Positions 51,886-61,110 of a stretch of DNA of 64,000 nucleotides are shown here, piece by piece. The DNA comes from Renibacterium sp. (lineage in GTDB: Bacteria; Actinomycetota; Actinomycetes; Actinomycetales; Micrococcaceae). Every line of letters begins with the position of its first letter. Position 1 is the stretch's first letter. Position numbers and translations under genes: made by a program. The notes beneath the pieces were generated by a model, which was given only the letters and a program-made list of their open reading frames with translations, was not told the origin of the DNA and made no database searches. The stretch spans positions 372,001 to 436,000 of the forward strand of contig JAFOLH010000001.1 in NCBI GenBank assembly GCA_017419405.1, in the 5' to 3' direction.

Positions 51886-53499
51886 ATGAGCGCGTATCCC
51901 GAAACCGAAACCGAAACCGAAAACGAAACCCCGCCGCCGGCCCGGCGTTTTGCCGGGCGCTCCGGCTCGCGCCGGCTGCTGCCGGGTTGGTTGCTTCCCA
52001 GCTGGGCCCGGTTGCACCGGTCCTTGCTGAACTGGCCCCGGTTCAGTCGGCCGCTGTTCAATCGGCCGCTGCAACGGCTGGAATATCTGCCCTTGCTGAT
52101 CTTGATGGCGGCAGCGGCGACGCTTTACATCAACTGGTCGCTCCGGCGGTTCGACCAGTTCCTGGCCGGCAGCTACGACCTGGGCATCTTCGACCAGATC
52201 ATCAGGCAGTACTCCTTGTTCAAAGCTCCGATCGTGCCGATCAAGGGCCCGGACTTCAATGCGCTGGGCGACCATTTCCATCCTCTGCTCGTGCTGATCG
52301 CGCCCTTGTATTGGATTTGGCCGGATCCCCGGATGCTCGGCATCGCAATGGCCCTGCTGATCGTGGCTTCGGCTCCGGCGATCTACCTTTTCGCCCGGAA
52401 GCGGTTCTCCGGCTTGGCCGCGTTGCTGGCCACCGCGGCGTACTTGCTCTGGTGGCCGTTCCAACAGCTGGTGATTTTCGACTTCCACGAGGTCACGCTG
52501 GCGATCCCGCTGGTGGCCTGGCTGATTTACTGCATCGATCGCGGCAAGACCGTCTGGATGCTGGTACTGAGCGGTTTGCTGCTCCTGGTCCGCGAAGACA
52601 TGGGTTTGGTGATTGCGGTTTTCGGGGTGATTCTGCTGATCGGGAAAAGGTATTTGTTGGGCTTGGGCTATCTGCTCGGCGGGGCCGTGATGCTGTGGCT
52701 CGCGACGAGTGTGCTGATTCCGGCTTTTTCCACGCAGAGCGGATACGGCTATTGGCATTACGTCACGATCGGATCCAGCGCCGGAGCGGCCTTGCTGTTC
52801 CTGCTGAGCAGACCGCTGGATGCGCTGGCTGAATTCTGGAACAGTCCGGTCAAACAAGGCCTGTGGGCCGCGTTGCTGCTGCCTTTCGGCTGGTTCGGTT
52901 TGGCCTCGAAGTACGTGTTGCTGCTGTTGCCCCTCCTGGCCGGACGATTCTTCAGCGATCGCGCGCAGACTTGGGGCGTAGTCTACCACTACAGTTCAAT
53001 TTTGGCGCCTATCGTGGTTCTTGCGGTTTTGGACACCGCCCGAAAAGTGCATGACCGGTTTGCCTTCGGCAAACGCTTGGCGCCGGCGATGGTCTACGCG
53101 TTCAGCGTGCCCCTGTTGATCGCTTCGGTCTCGATACCGCTGCTTTTCCCGGTGAGCACCGGGCAGCCGCAGAACGGCATCCAGGTGGCGGCGCAGACCC
53201 GGGCGCTGAGCTACGTTCCGGAAGGGGCCTGCGTCGAGGCCGACGACGTCTCGGTACCGCATCTGGTCGCCACGAATTGGGTGACTATGCCGGGGCACGC
53301 GCCGGGCAAGGCGACCTGGCTGGTGCTCAACCTCGCCTATCCGGATACCGGCGGGGGCGACGACGGGCACTTCCCGTCGCGGCAAGTGCTCGCCGCGGCG
53401 CTGGCCGGAGGCTGGTCGGTGGTTTTCGCCGAGGGCGACGTCCGAGTGCTCAGCAACGGCCAACCGAGCAGCCCGGAGTGCCAGGCCTATCTGCGCTGA
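51886..53499 (+). CDS. DUF2079 multi-pass membrane protein
   Basis: 537 residues. An N-terminal polar stretch with an alternating Thr-Glu run (TETETEN) precedes about 11 hydrophobic helices. The DUF2079 marks SYDLGIFDQIIRQYS and GDHFHPLLVLIAPLYW are near 100-145. The C-terminal 100 residues form an extracellular domain. The family resembles glycosyltransferases of the GT-C type with an acidic first loop, but its activity is not established. HEVTLAIPLVAW and REDMGLV are further conserved pieces. Confidence 0.82.
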   Translation: MSAYPETETETENETPPPARRFAGRSGSRRLLPGWLLPSWARLHRSLLNWPRFSRPLFNRPLQRLEYLPLLILMAAAATLYINWSLRRFDQFLAGSYDLGIFDQIIRQYSLFKAPIVPIKGPDFNALGDHFHPLLVLIAPLYWIWPDPRMLGIAMALLIVASAPAIYLFARKRFSGLAALLATAAYLLWWPFQQLVIFDFHEVTLAIPLVAWLIYCIDRGKTVWMLVLSGLLLLVREDMGLVIAVFGVILLIGKRYLLGLGYLLGGAVMLWLATSVLIPAFSTQSGYGYWHYVTIGSSAGAALLFLLSRPLDALAEFWNSPVKQGLWAALLLPFGWFGLASKYVLLLLPLLAGRFFSDRAQTWGVVYHYSSILAPIVVLAVLDTARKVHDRFAFGKRLAPAMVYAFSVPLLIASVSIPLLFPVSTGQPQNGIQVAAQTRALSYVPEGACVEADDVSVPHLVATNWVTMPGHAPGKATWLVLNLAYPDTGGGDDGHFPSRQVLAAALAGGWSVVFAEGDVRVLSNGQPSSPECQAYLR

Positions 53500-53532
53500 C
53501 CGCCCGCCCCGGCGCAGCTGCCCGTTCGGCTA

Positions 53533-53548
53533 AGCCCCAGGGCTGAAA
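53533..53548. repeat. 16-bp direct repeat, copy 2
   Basis: AGCCCCAGGGCTGAAA, identical to 51743-51758, about 34 nt after the DUF2079 stop. Confidence 0.7.
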
Positions 53549-53596
53549 AACCAGGGATTCCGGCATTCCGGCGATGGCGGTATGCGGATCCGGACG

Positions 53597-53602
53597 TATC
53601 GT
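53597..53602 (+). promoter_or_regulatory. -10 box TATCGT of the two-component operon
   Basis: TATCGT ends 6 nt before an in-frame GTG at 53609. It decides that start over the ATG at 53582. Confidence 0.5.
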
Positions 53603-53608
53603 GGCAAC

Positions 53609-54829
53609 GTGAAGCATGTTTACCGTTGTGCCGGCAGCTGGGGCGCCCCGGTTGTGGCGTTGCTGTTTTTCGCCGTCGGCTCGTTGCTGGTTTTCGATCG
53701 GCCTTCGTGGTTTTGGCTTTGGGGCCAGGACTGGATGGTCATTTACCGCTTCCTGTTGCCGATCTTGTTGGCGATGGCGTTCTCCGCCCGGTTTCCGGCG
53801 GCCAGCGTGCTGCTGGCCCTGCTGACGCTGATCGGGCAGTTTTCCGGCTTCCTGCCGACGATGTTCGGCGTGATCGACTTGCCGACCTATTTCGGCTTGG
53901 TCGCGGTGTTCTTCTTCGCGGCGTTCAACGGGAACCGGCCGACGCTCTGGCTGAGCGTGGCCGGATCGGTGCTCGCAGCGGCCCTGGTCGGGGCGATGAT
54001 CGCCGATCTCGGGGCCCGGGACTGGCAGCGGGCCTCCAGCACGCCCTGGGTGATCTGGGGCAGCTATTTCGGCGAAGCACCGCAGTTCCTGGTGCTGTTC
54101 CTGCTGGCCGTGGTCGCCGGCTACGCCTTGAAGACCGGCCGGGAACGGAGTTCCCTGCAGGCCGAAAAGGCCGAGGCGGAGCAGGCGCGCCGCCAGGTCG
54201 AACTGGAATTGGCCCGCAGCGAAGAGCGGAACCGGATCTCGCATGAACTCCATGACGTGCTGGGCCATTCGCTGGCCGTGGTGATCGCCCAGGCCGACGG
54301 CGCCCGGTACCTGGCGGCACAACGTCCGGAGGCGGTGCCGCAAGCGCTCTCGGAAATCTCGCTCGCCGCGCGTGGCGCCCTCAACGACGCCCAGGCGGTC
54401 TTCGAAGACTCCGCGGAGAACTCGCCGGGGCTCGCCGAGCTGCCGGATTTGCTGCAGACCGTCCGGGAAACCGGGTTGCCGGTCGACTGGCTGGAATCGG
54501 GGGAGCGCCGTCCGCTCGGCCCGGCGCTGCAATTGGCGCTGTACCGGGTGGCCCAGGAGTCGCTGACCAATGTGCTCAAACACGGTGGCACCGGTGCCCG
54601 CGTCGAGGTCGCTTTGAGCTGGCAGGAAGACCATCTGACGATCTCGATCGACTCGGCCAACGGTGCGGATCCCGCCGGGCCGTCCGGCGGCGGGCACGGG
54701 ATTTCCGGAATGCGGCAGCGCACGGCCGCGCTCGGCGGCAGCCTGCTTGCCGAACCGACAAGCACCGGGTTCTTGGTCCGGGCGGTCTTCCCGATCAAGG
54801 AGTTCCCGGCCGAGCAGGTGGCGCTTTGA
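53609..54829 (+). CDS. NarL-type sensor histidine kinase
   Basis: 406 residues from GTG 53609 (415 from ATG 53582). About five or six membrane helices span 10-175. A coiled segment (SSLQAEKAEAEQARRQVELEL) leads to the HisKA_3 dimerisation domain with the phosphoacceptor in RISHELHDVLGHSLAV (His about 215). The ATPase domain has ALYRVAQESLTNVLKH (N box) and GGGHGISGMRQRTAALGG (G box). The signal is unknown. It is coupled to the regulator by a 4-nt overlap (TTGA). Confidence 0.92.
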   Translation: MKHVYRCAGSWGAPVVALLFFAVGSLLVFDRPSWFWLWGQDWMVIYRFLLPILLAMAFSARFPAASVLLALLTLIGQFSGFLPTMFGVIDLPTYFGLVAVFFFAAFNGNRPTLWLSVAGSVLAAALVGAMIADLGARDWQRASSTPWVIWGSYFGEAPQFLVLFLLAVVAGYALKTGRERSSLQAEKAEAEQARRQVELELARSEERNRISHELHDVLGHSLAVVIAQADGARYLAAQRPEAVPQALSEISLAARGALNDAQAVFEDSAENSPGLAELPDLLQTVRETGLPVDWLESGERRPLGPALQLALYRVAQESLTNVLKHGGTGARVEVALSWQEDHLTISIDSANGADPAGPSGGGHGISGMRQRTAALGGSLLAEPTSTGFLVRAVFPIKEFPAEQVAL

Positions 54830-55476
54830 CCGTGCGGATCCTCTTGGTCGACGACCAGGCGCTGTTCCGGGCCGGCATCAAAATGCTGCTCGAATCCCAA
54901 CCGGACCTGTGCTGCGTCGGCGAAGCCGAAGACGGGCTGCAGGCGGTGGCCCAGGCCGCTCAGCTGCAACCCGAAGTGATCCTGATGGATTTGCAGATGC
55001 CCGGGCTCGACGGCGTGCTGGCCACCCGGGAGATCATGGCCGCAGCTCGGGCAAAGGGCCGGCCCGGTCCCAAAATCATCGCTTTGACGACCTTCCGGCA
55101 GGACAAAGCGGTGCTTGCCGCAATGCGCAACGGGGCCAGCGGTTACCTGCTCAAGACCGCGGATCCGGAGTTCCTGCTGGCTTCGATCCGGGCGGTGCAC
55201 AAGGGCCAGTCGGTGATCGTGGCCGATGCCGGTGGCGGACTGTTTTCCCGGGCCGCGCCGGCACCGGACCACGAATCGGTGGAGCGGCTGTCTGCCCGGG
55301 AGAAGGAAGTACTCCTGCTGGTCGCGACCGGTTTGGGCAATCCGGAGATCGCCGCGGCCCTGTTTCTGACCGAAGCGACGGTGAAGAGCCATGTGCGCAG
55401 CATCCTGGCGAAATTGGAACTGAAGACCAGGGTGCAATTGGTCTCCTTCGCGTACCGCAAGCATCTGCTCAGCTGA
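54826..55476 (+). CDS. NarL/FixJ-family response regulator
   Basis: 216 residues. The receiver domain has D9-D10, the phosphoacceptor D55 in VILMDLQMPG, and K109-region LLKTADPE. The LuxR-type helix-turn-helix (about 150-210) is LSAREKEVLLLVATGLGNPEIAAALFLTEATVKSHVRSIL. The start is a TTG overlapping the kinase stop; a GTG two codons on is the alternative. Its targets are probably an unlinked transporter or itself; none is evident here. Confidence 0.93.
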   Translation: MTVRILLVDDQALFRAGIKMLLESQPDLCCVGEAEDGLQAVAQAAQLQPEVILMDLQMPGLDGVLATREIMAAARAKGRPGPKIIALTTFRQDKAVLAAMRNGASGYLLKTADPEFLLASIRAVHKGQSVIVADAGGGLFSRAAPAPDHESVERLSAREKEVLLLVATGLGNPEIAAALFLTEATVKSHVRSILAKLELKTRVQLVSFAYRKHLLS

Positions 55477-55522
55477 GCCGGGGCGCCGCCGGATCGGCGT
55501 CGGCTTCCGGAACCGGCTGGGA

Positions 55523-55528
55523 TAGGAT
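55523..55528 (+). promoter_or_regulatory. -10 box TAGGAT of the VOC protein gene
   Basis: TAGGAT ends 8 nt before the ATG at 55537, with no ribosome site. Confidence 0.5.
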
Positions 55529-55536
55529 CTGGGATT

Positions 55537-56274
55537 ATGGCGCTGCGACTTGTGCAAGTGAATTTCAAGGCCGGGGACGACTCGGCACTAGGCCGTTTCT
55601 GGGCAGAGGCACTCGGCTGGGGGATTTCCAGCGAAGGGCCCGGGGTGAGCAATCTGGAGCCCTTGGGGTTCAGCTGGCCGGATCCGGCCGCGGTCTGCAT
55701 CGACCTGGTCACGGTGCCGGACCCGGAAACCGTGGTCTACCGGGCGCACCTGGATCTCAACAGCAGCTCGACGGCGGACCAGGCGGAACTGGTTGCCCGC
55801 CTGGTGCAGCTCGGCGCGACCGCCGTGGACGTCGGTCAGGGCGAGGTGCCTTGGACGGTGCTGGCCGATCCGGAAGGCAATCTGTTCTGCGTGCTGGAGC
55901 CGAGAGAGCTCTACCAGGACGCCGGGCCGATCGCCGCCGTCGTCGTCGACTGCGCGGATCCGCGGGCGATGGCCCGGTTCTGGGGCGAAGCGATGGACTG
56001 GACGCTGCACGAACTCAGCGATGACCTGGCGAGATTCCGCTCCTCGGCCGGGGTGGGGCCGTATCTGGAGTTCATCCGCCGCCCGGAGCCAGTGCACGGG
56101 GTGGGCCGGGTCCATCTGGATCTGCTGCCCTATGCCGGTGACGATCAGGCGGTCGAGGTGGCCCGGTTGAAAGCGCTCGGCGCGAGCGCGGCCGACGTCG
56201 GTCAGGGCGAGGTGCCCTGGACGGTGCTGGCCGACCCCGAAGGCAATGAGTTCTGCGTGCTTTCGCCGCGTTGA
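55537..56274 (+). CDS. two-domain VOC (glyoxalase/bleomycin-resistance-like) protein
   Basis: 245 residues made of two VOC domains (about 1-125 and 130-245). Each ends in almost the same sequence: DVGQGEVPWTVLADPEGN-x-FCVL (98-120 and 222-243). The DNA of these two segments differs at only a few bases over about 55 nt, a sign of recent duplication or gene conversion. Domain 1 has LVQVNFKAGDDSALGRFWAEALGW, domain 2 AVVVDCADPRAMARFWGEAMDW. The enzymatic role is unknown. It ends 9 nt from the convergent yigZ stop. Confidence 0.85.
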   Translation: MALRLVQVNFKAGDDSALGRFWAEALGWGISSEGPGVSNLEPLGFSWPDPAAVCIDLVTVPDPETVVYRAHLDLNSSSTADQAELVARLVQLGATAVDVGQGEVPWTVLADPEGNLFCVLEPRELYQDAGPIAAVVVDCADPRAMARFWGEAMDWTLHELSDDLARFRSSAGVGPYLEFIRRPEPVHGVGRVHLDLLPYAGDDQAVEVARLKALGASAADVGQGEVPWTVLADPEGNEFCVLSPR

Positions 56275-56283
56275 ACCCGGGAT

Positions 56284-56964
56284 TCAGCCATCGATCCACC
56301 TGGTTCCGACCGGTTGCAGGATCGTGCTCGCCGCCGCCGACCGGTCGATGGCGGCAACCAGTTCACGCAAGCGGAGTTCCGCGGAACCGCCGGTTTCGAT
56401 CGCGACCTCCAGGCTCGCGGCATCGGCATAGCGGGCTTCGCCGAGCCGGCAGCCGGCCCGGCTGAGCTCGTGCTGATAACGCCCGGCCACAGCATGCGGC
56501 ACGGTCAGCCGGTATACCGAAAACCGGGTTCGCGGAATGGTCCGCGCGGTGCCGAGCACCCCGGAAACCGCATCCGAATAGGCCCGGATGAGGCCTCCGG
56601 TGCCCAACAGGGTACCGCCGAAATACCGGATCACGACCACACAGACATCGGAAAGCGCAGGCTGGCCGGGAGTGTCCGGCCGGCCCGCCGGGTCCGGCCG
56701 CTGCCGCAGGACATCGAGCATCGGCGCTCCCGCGGTGCCGGCGGGTTCGCCGTCGTCGTTGCTGCGCTGGATCTCCTGGTCCGGCCCCAGCAGGTAGGCA
56801 CTGCAGAAATGCCGGGCGTCGCGGAACTCCCGGCGGAGTCCGGCGAGCAGGTCCCGGACTGCCGACTCGTCGGATACGCGTTGCAGCACCGCGATGAACC
56901 GGGACTGTTTCACCAGAAGCTCGTGGCGATGCCTGGAATCTTCGGCCAGGACGCGGTATTGCAC
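56284..56964 (-). CDS. yigZ: YigZ/IMPACT-family protein
   Basis: 226 residues. The UPF0029 N-terminal domain has KQSRFIA, RHFCSAYLLG and the hallmark DGEPAGTAG (71-79). The C-terminal domain (about 140-226) is the DUF1949-type ferredoxin-like fold. VVVIRYFGGTLLGTGGLIRAY is fully conserved. IMPACT proteins bind translation-related factors; the bacterial role is unclear. GTG at 56964 is chosen because TATGCT lies 6 nt upstream of it on this strand. An ATG at 56988 would overlap the coaE start codon. Confidence 0.9.
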   Translation of the reverse strand: MQYRVLAEDSRHRHELLVKQSRFIAVLQRVSDESAVRDLLAGLRREFRDARHFCSAYLLGPDQEIQRSNDDGEPAGTAGAPMLDVLRQRPDPAGRPDTPGQPALSDVCVVVIRYFGGTLLGTGGLIRAYSDAVSGVLGTARTIPRTRFSVYRLTVPHAVAGRYQHELSRAGCRLGEARYADAASLEVAIETGGSAELRLRELVAAIDRSAAASTILQPVGTRWIDG

Positions 56965-56970
56965 GGATCC

Positions 56971-56980
56971 AGCATAGTCT
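56971..56980. promoter_or_regulatory. overlapping divergent -10 boxes of yigZ and coaE
   Basis: TAGTCT on plus (56975-56980) is 6 nt before the coaE ATG. TATGCT on minus (56976-56971) is 6 nt before the yigZ GTG. The hexamers share two bases, so polymerase cannot occupy both promoters at once. Confidence 0.6.
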
Positions 56981-56986
56981 GGTGCC

Positions 56987-58210
56987 ATGCTTTCAATCGG
57001 ACTCACCGGCGGAATCGCGGCAGGGAAATCCCTGGTCGCGGCGAAACTCGCAGAATTGGGCGCGGTGCTCATCGACGCCGACGCGCTGGCCAGGGAGGTC
57101 GTGGCGCCGGGCACTGCGGGCTTGGCCGAAGTAGTCGAAGCCTTCGGCCCGGAGTTGCTGCTGGCGGACGGCAGTCTGGACCGACCGGCCCTGGCCGCGA
57201 AGATCTTCGCCGACGGGACGTTGCGGCAGCGGCTCAACCAGATCGTCCATCCTCTGGTACGGGCCCGGGCAGCGGAGCTCAAGCGGGCGGCCGGTCCGGA
57301 GTCGATCGTGGTGCAGGACATTCCATTGTTGGTCGAGACCGGTCAGGGCCCTGGATTCCACTTGGTCTTGGTGGTCGATGTTCCGGTGGAGCTGCAGCTC
57401 GCCCGGATGCAGGAGTTCCGGGGACTCGACGGGCCGGCCGCACAGGAGCGGATCGCGGCGCAGGCGAGCCGGGCCGAGCGGATCGCGGCGGCCGACCTGG
57501 TGATCGACAATTCCGGGCCGGCGGAGGCAACGCTGGCCACCGTGGCGGCCCTGTGGCAGGACCGGTTGCTGCCATTCGCCGAGAATCTGGCTGCCGGACG
57601 CCGTGCTGCGCGGTCCGGGCCGCCGATCCTGGTCCCGGAAGATCCTAGCTGGCCGGCCCAGGCGGCCCGGCTTTCCGCACGGATCATGGCCGGGCTGGCC
57701 GGAGCCGCGCAGACCGGCGAGGTGCTGGGTGTGGACCACATCGGATCGACCTCGGTGCCGGGGCTGGCCGCCAAAGACGTGATCGACCTGCAGCTGCGGG
57801 TGGAATCCTTGGCGGCGGCGGATGCGCTTGCCGCCGGACTGGCAGCCGTGGGTTTCCCCGTCGTACCCGGGGACTGGGCGGACACGCCGAAGGCGTTCGA
57901 TCCGGACCCGGCGCACTGGCGGAAACGGTTGCACGGAAATTCGGATCCGGGCCGGGCGGTGAACTTGCACGTCCGGGTGTCCGGTTCGGCCGGCGCGGAC
58001 TACGCCTTGGCCTTCCGGGACTGGCTCCGGGCGGATTCCGCGGCGCGGGCCGAATACCTGGCGGAAAAACGCCGGGTGGCAGCACTGCATGCTTCGGATC
58101 CGGGCACGGCCGGCTATGCCGAGGCCAAAGAGCCCTGGTTCACCGAGGTGGCCGAGCCGGCGCTGGCGGCATGGAAAACCCGGAGCGGCTGGCAGCCGCC
58201 CCGGGTTTGA
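56987..58210 (+). CDS. coaE: dephospho-CoA kinase fused to a GrpB/UPF0157 domain
   Basis: 407 residues. The N-terminal kinase (about 1-200) has the P-loop TGGIAAGKS (7-15), DADALAREVV and LLVETG, and performs the last step of CoA synthesis. The C-terminal half (about 215-400) is a GrpB/UPF0157 nucleotidyltransferase-like domain with VDHIGSTSVPGLAAKDVIDLQL and HWRKRLHGN. The same fusion is known in mycobacterial CoaE, where the extra domain affects folding and regulation. Leaderless start with TAGTCT 6 nt ahead. Confidence 0.95.
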   Translation: MLSIGLTGGIAAGKSLVAAKLAELGAVLIDADALAREVVAPGTAGLAEVVEAFGPELLLADGSLDRPALAAKIFADGTLRQRLNQIVHPLVRARAAELKRAAGPESIVVQDIPLLVETGQGPGFHLVLVVDVPVELQLARMQEFRGLDGPAAQERIAAQASRAERIAAADLVIDNSGPAEATLATVAALWQDRLLPFAENLAAGRRAARSGPPILVPEDPSWPAQAARLSARIMAGLAGAAQTGEVLGVDHIGSTSVPGLAAKDVIDLQLRVESLAAADALAAGLAAVGFPVVPGDWADTPKAFDPDPAHWRKRLHGNSDPGRAVNLHVRVSGSAGADYALAFRDWLRADSAARAEYLAEKRRVAALHASDPGTAGYAEAKEPWFTEVAEPALAAWKTRSGWQPPRV

Positions 58211-58231
58211 TTCCGTCCGGATTCCGGGGAA

Positions 58232-58627
58232 TCAGTACCGGCCGTTGATCGTGTAGCCGGAATTGACGACCGCCACGATGGCGATGATGTAGATGATGAT
58301 GAAGACCACGCCGATGATCGTGAAGATGATGCCCAAGATCAAACCGATCTTGGCCGGCGTGTTCGGCATGCCGACGGCTTTCGACTGTTTTCCCGCAATG
58401 GCGCTGATGATCCAGCCGGCCAGCGGGAACACGAAGGCGAAGACCAAGCCGACGATGCCCAAAGTCTTGCCCGGGTAGTCACCGCCGGCGGCCGGCGGGT
58501 AGTTGCCGGCCGGGCTCGGGTAGTTGTAGTTCGCAGCCGCATTCGGGTCCGGCTGTGCCGAATACTGCGGCACGCCCGGTTGCGGCTGATTCGGCGGCAC
58601 AGGTTGCTGCCCGTAGTTTTCGCTCAT
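58232..58627 (-). CDS. Pro/Asn-rich two-helix membrane protein (DUF4190-like)
   Basis: 131 residues. A disordered N-terminus rich in Gln, Pro, Asn and Tyr (about 1-50) is followed by two hydrophobic helices, near 53-75 (LGIVGLVFAFVFPLAGWI) and 92-120 (an almost pure Ile/Val run). A short tail follows. Such proteins are common in actinobacteria and of unknown role. AGAAAGG lies 7 nt before the ATG. Convergent with coaE. Confidence 0.8.
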   Translation of the reverse strand: MSENYGQQPVPPNQPQPGVPQYSAQPDPNAAANYNYPSPAGNYPPAAGGDYPGKTLGIVGLVFAFVFPLAGWIISAIAGKQSKAVGMPNTPAKIGLILGIIFTIIGVVFIIIYIIAIVAVVNSGYTINGRY

Positions 58628-58862
58628 GATGGCCTTTCTCGGTGATTGCTGAACATTTCCTTTGTTCGGGCTTACTTTAGGCCAAACCAAAGCGTTTCCC
58701 CAAGGATTATGCCGCAAAGATTCGCGGCGCGGGGTGCTGTCCGGTGGAAAACCGCGCCCCGGCCCAAACCGGCAGCAGAAGCAAGGCAGCTCCGGGCAGG
58801 CTTCCGGACATCGCCGAGAGCTGATTCGGGCGGTACCGTCGCAAACTGTCGGTGCCGCGCAG

Positions 58863-58868
58863 TAGCGT
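58863..58868 (+). promoter_or_regulatory. -10 box TAGCGT of leaderless uvrB
   Basis: TAGCGT ends 6 nt before the ATG at 58875, with no ribosome site. No clear SOS box of the GAAC-N4-GTTC type is visible upstream. Confidence 0.5.
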
Positions 58869-58874
58869 AGTGGT

Positions 58875-60956
58875 ATGAGCCTGGCCCAAGAGATCAATCG
58901 AGTCGTTGCGCCCTTCGAAGTCATCAGTGAATACCAGCCCGCCGGCGATCAGCCGACGGCGATCGCCGAGTTGGCGGAGCGGATCAACAACGGGGAAAAA
59001 GACGTGGTTTTGCTCGGTGCCACCGGTACCGGCAAATCGGCGACCACCGCTTGGTTGATCGAGCAAGTGCAACGGCCCACTTTGGTGATGGTGCAGAACA
59101 AAACCCTGGCCGCCCAGCTGGCGAATGAATTCCGGGAACTGCTGCCGAACAATGCGGTCGAGTATTTCGTCTCCTATTACGACTACTACCAACCCGAAGC
59201 CTATGTCCCGCAGACCGACACCTTCATCGAAAAGGACTCATCGGTCAACGAAGAAGTCGAAAGGCTGCGGCACTCGGCGACGAACTCGCTGCTGACCCGG
59301 CGGGACGTGGTGGTAGTCGCCACGGTTTCCTGCATCTACGGCCTGGGCACGCCGGAGGAATACGTCGCCGGAATGGTGACCCTGCGCCAGGGCGAGGAAA
59401 TGAACCGGGACGACTTGCTGCGCAAGTTCGTCAGCATGCAGTACACCCGCAATGACACGGACTTCCACCGCGGTACTTTCCGGGTGCGCGGGGACACCGT
59501 CGAAATCATCCCGATGTACGAAGAGCAGGCGCTGCGCATCGAGTTCTTCGGCGACGAGGTCGAAAAGATCTACACCTTGCATCCACTGACCGGAGAAGTG
59601 ATCCGCGAAGAGACCGAGATGTACGTTTTCCCCGCCTCGCACTACGTGGCGGGTCCGGAACGGATGGCCCGGGCGGTCGCCCAGATCGAGACGGAACTGG
59701 CCGAACGGTTGAAGGTATTGGAAGGCCAGAACAAATTGCTGGAGGCGCAACGGCTCCGGATGCGCACCACGTACGACTTGGAAATGATGCAGCAGATGGG
59801 CTTCTGCAATGGCATCGAAAACTACTCCAGGCATATCGACGGCCGCGACGCCGGGTCCGCGCCGCACTGCTTGATCGACTACTTCCCGGACGATTTCCTG
59901 TTGGTCATCGACGAATCGCATGTCACGGTGCCACAGATCGGTGCAATGTACGAAGGCGATATGTCCCGGAAACGGACGCTCGTGGACCACGGGTTCCGGC
60001 TGCCGTCGGCGATGGACAACCGCCCGCTCAAATGGGATGAATTCCTGGAGCGGATCGGCCAGACGGTGTATCTCTCGGCGACGCCGGGCAAATACGAATT
60101 GGGCAAATCGGACGGCGTGGTGCAGCAGATCATCCGGCCAACCGGTCTGATCGACCCCGAGGTCGTGGTGAAGCCCACCAAGGGGCAAATCGACGATTTG
60201 CTGGGCGAGATCCGGACCAGGGTGGAACGGGACGAGCGGGTCCTGGTCACCACGCTGACTAAGCGGATGGCCGAAGACCTCACCGAATACCTCTTGGGGC
60301 ACGGCGTCAAGGTGCAGTACTTGCACTCCGACGTGGACACCCTGCGCCGGGTGGAGCTGCTGCGCGAATTGCGGCTGGGCACTTTCGACGTGCTCGTGGG
60401 CATCAACTTGCTCCGCGAAGGCCTGGACTTGCCGGAGGTGTCGTTGGTCAGCATTCTGGATGCCGACAAGGAAGGGTTCCTGCGCTCGGCCACCTCGTTG
60501 ATCCAGACCATCGGCCGAGCGGCGCGGAACGTTTCCGGTGAGGTCCACATGTACGCGGACAAAATCACCGATTCAATGGCCAAGGCGATCGACGAGACCA
60601 ATCGGCGCCGGGAGATCCAGGTTGCGTACAACACCGAACACGGGATCGATCCGACACCGCTGCGGAAGAAAATCGCCGACATCACCGATTCTCTGGCCCG
60701 GGAAGACGCCGACACCAAGAGCTTGCTCGATTCGGCTGGAAAAGGCCGCTCCCGGGGCAAAGCGCCGACGCCGGTGCGCCACGACGGCCTGGCCGCGGTG
60801 CCGGCGGAAGACCTGGTGGACCTGATCGAGCAGATGACCGCCCAAATGCACGCCGCAGCGGCCGAGCTGCAATTTGAGCTGGCCGCCCGGTTGCGCGATG
60901 AAGTCGGCGATTTGAAGAAGGAGTTGCGCCAGATGCAAGCCGCCGGTCATGCCTGA
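58875..60956 (+). CDS. uvrB: excinuclease ABC subunit B
   Basis: A 693-residue helicase-like DNA damage-verification subunit of nucleotide excision repair. Walker A is GATGTGKS (48-55). The beta-hairpin region is [15 protein letters not shown]. The UvrA-contact domain and the helicase motifs [53 protein letters not shown] and QTIGRAARN are all present. The UVR motif is at the C-terminus (about 645-690). uvrA is not in the window. Confidence 0.97.
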   Translation: MSLAQEINRVVAPFEVISEYQPAGDQPTAIAELAERINNGEKDVVLLGATGTGKSATTAWLIEQVQRPTLVMVQNKTLAAQLANEFRELLPNNAVEYFVSYYDYYQPEAYVPQTDTFIEKDSSVNEEVERLRHSATNSLLTRRDVVVVATVSCIYGLGTPEEYVAGMVTLRQGEEMNRDDLLRKFVSMQYTRNDTDFHRGTFRVRGDTVEIIPMYEEQALRIEFFGDEVEKIYTLHPLTGEVIREETEMYVFPASHYVAGPERMARAVAQIETELAERLKVLEGQNKLLEAQRLRMRTTYDLEMMQQMGFCNGIENYSRHIDGRDAGSAPHCLIDYFPDDFLLVIDESHVTVPQIGAMYEGDMSRKRTLVDHGFRLPSAMDNRPLKWDEFLERIGQTVYLSATPGKYELGKSDGVVQQIIRPTGLIDPEVVVKPTKGQIDDLLGEIRTRVERDERVLVTTLTKRMAEDLTEYLLGHGVKVQYLHSDVDTLRRVELLRELRLGTFDVLVGINLLREGLDLPEVSLVSILDADKEGFLRSATSLIQTIGRAARNVSGEVHMYADKITDSMAKAIDETNRRREIQVAYNTEHGIDPTPLRKKIADITDSLAREDADTKSLLDSAGKGRSRGKAPTPVRHDGLAAVPAEDLVDLIEQMTAQMHAAAAELQFELAARLRDEVGDLKKELRQMQAAGHA

Positions 60957-60993
60957 GTCGCGGATCCGTGATCTCGGCGGAGCGCGGGCAGTG

Positions 60994-60999
60994 TAGACT
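60994..60999 (+). promoter_or_regulatory. -10 box TAGACT before the TerC riboswitch
   Basis: TAGACT lies 9 nt before the aptamer P1 stem, so transcription should start at its 5' edge. Confidence 0.5.
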
Positions 61000-61008
61000 G
61001 GTGGGGTA

Positions 61009-61110
61009 CGTAGGGGAGTATCCCTCAGCGCTATGAACGTCAACACGTAGGGCACCGATGCTCTGCCGGGCGTAGCGGCCGGCTCTGAAGAGCCGGTGGA
61101 GAGACTTGCG
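61009..61110 (+). promoter_or_regulatory. probable yybP-ykoY (Mn2+-sensing) riboswitch
   Basis: The 5' block AGGGGAGTA (61012-61020) and 3' block GGAGAGACTT (61098-61107) match the two conserved ends of the yybP-ykoY aptamer. P1 can form from CGTAGG (61009-61014) and CTTGCG (61105-61110). Downstream, CGGTAG (61109-61114) can instead pair with CTACCG (61125-61130), which abuts the ribosome site GGAAGG of the TerC gene, giving a plausible on/off switch. TerC-family genes are classic targets. Confidence 0.75.

Noticed and set aside
53582-53608. Histidine kinase starting at the ATG at 53582
   Set aside because: No ribosome site precedes it, and a TATCGT box lies inside the extra nine codons, 6 nt before the in-frame GTG at 53609. 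Kept as an alternative only.
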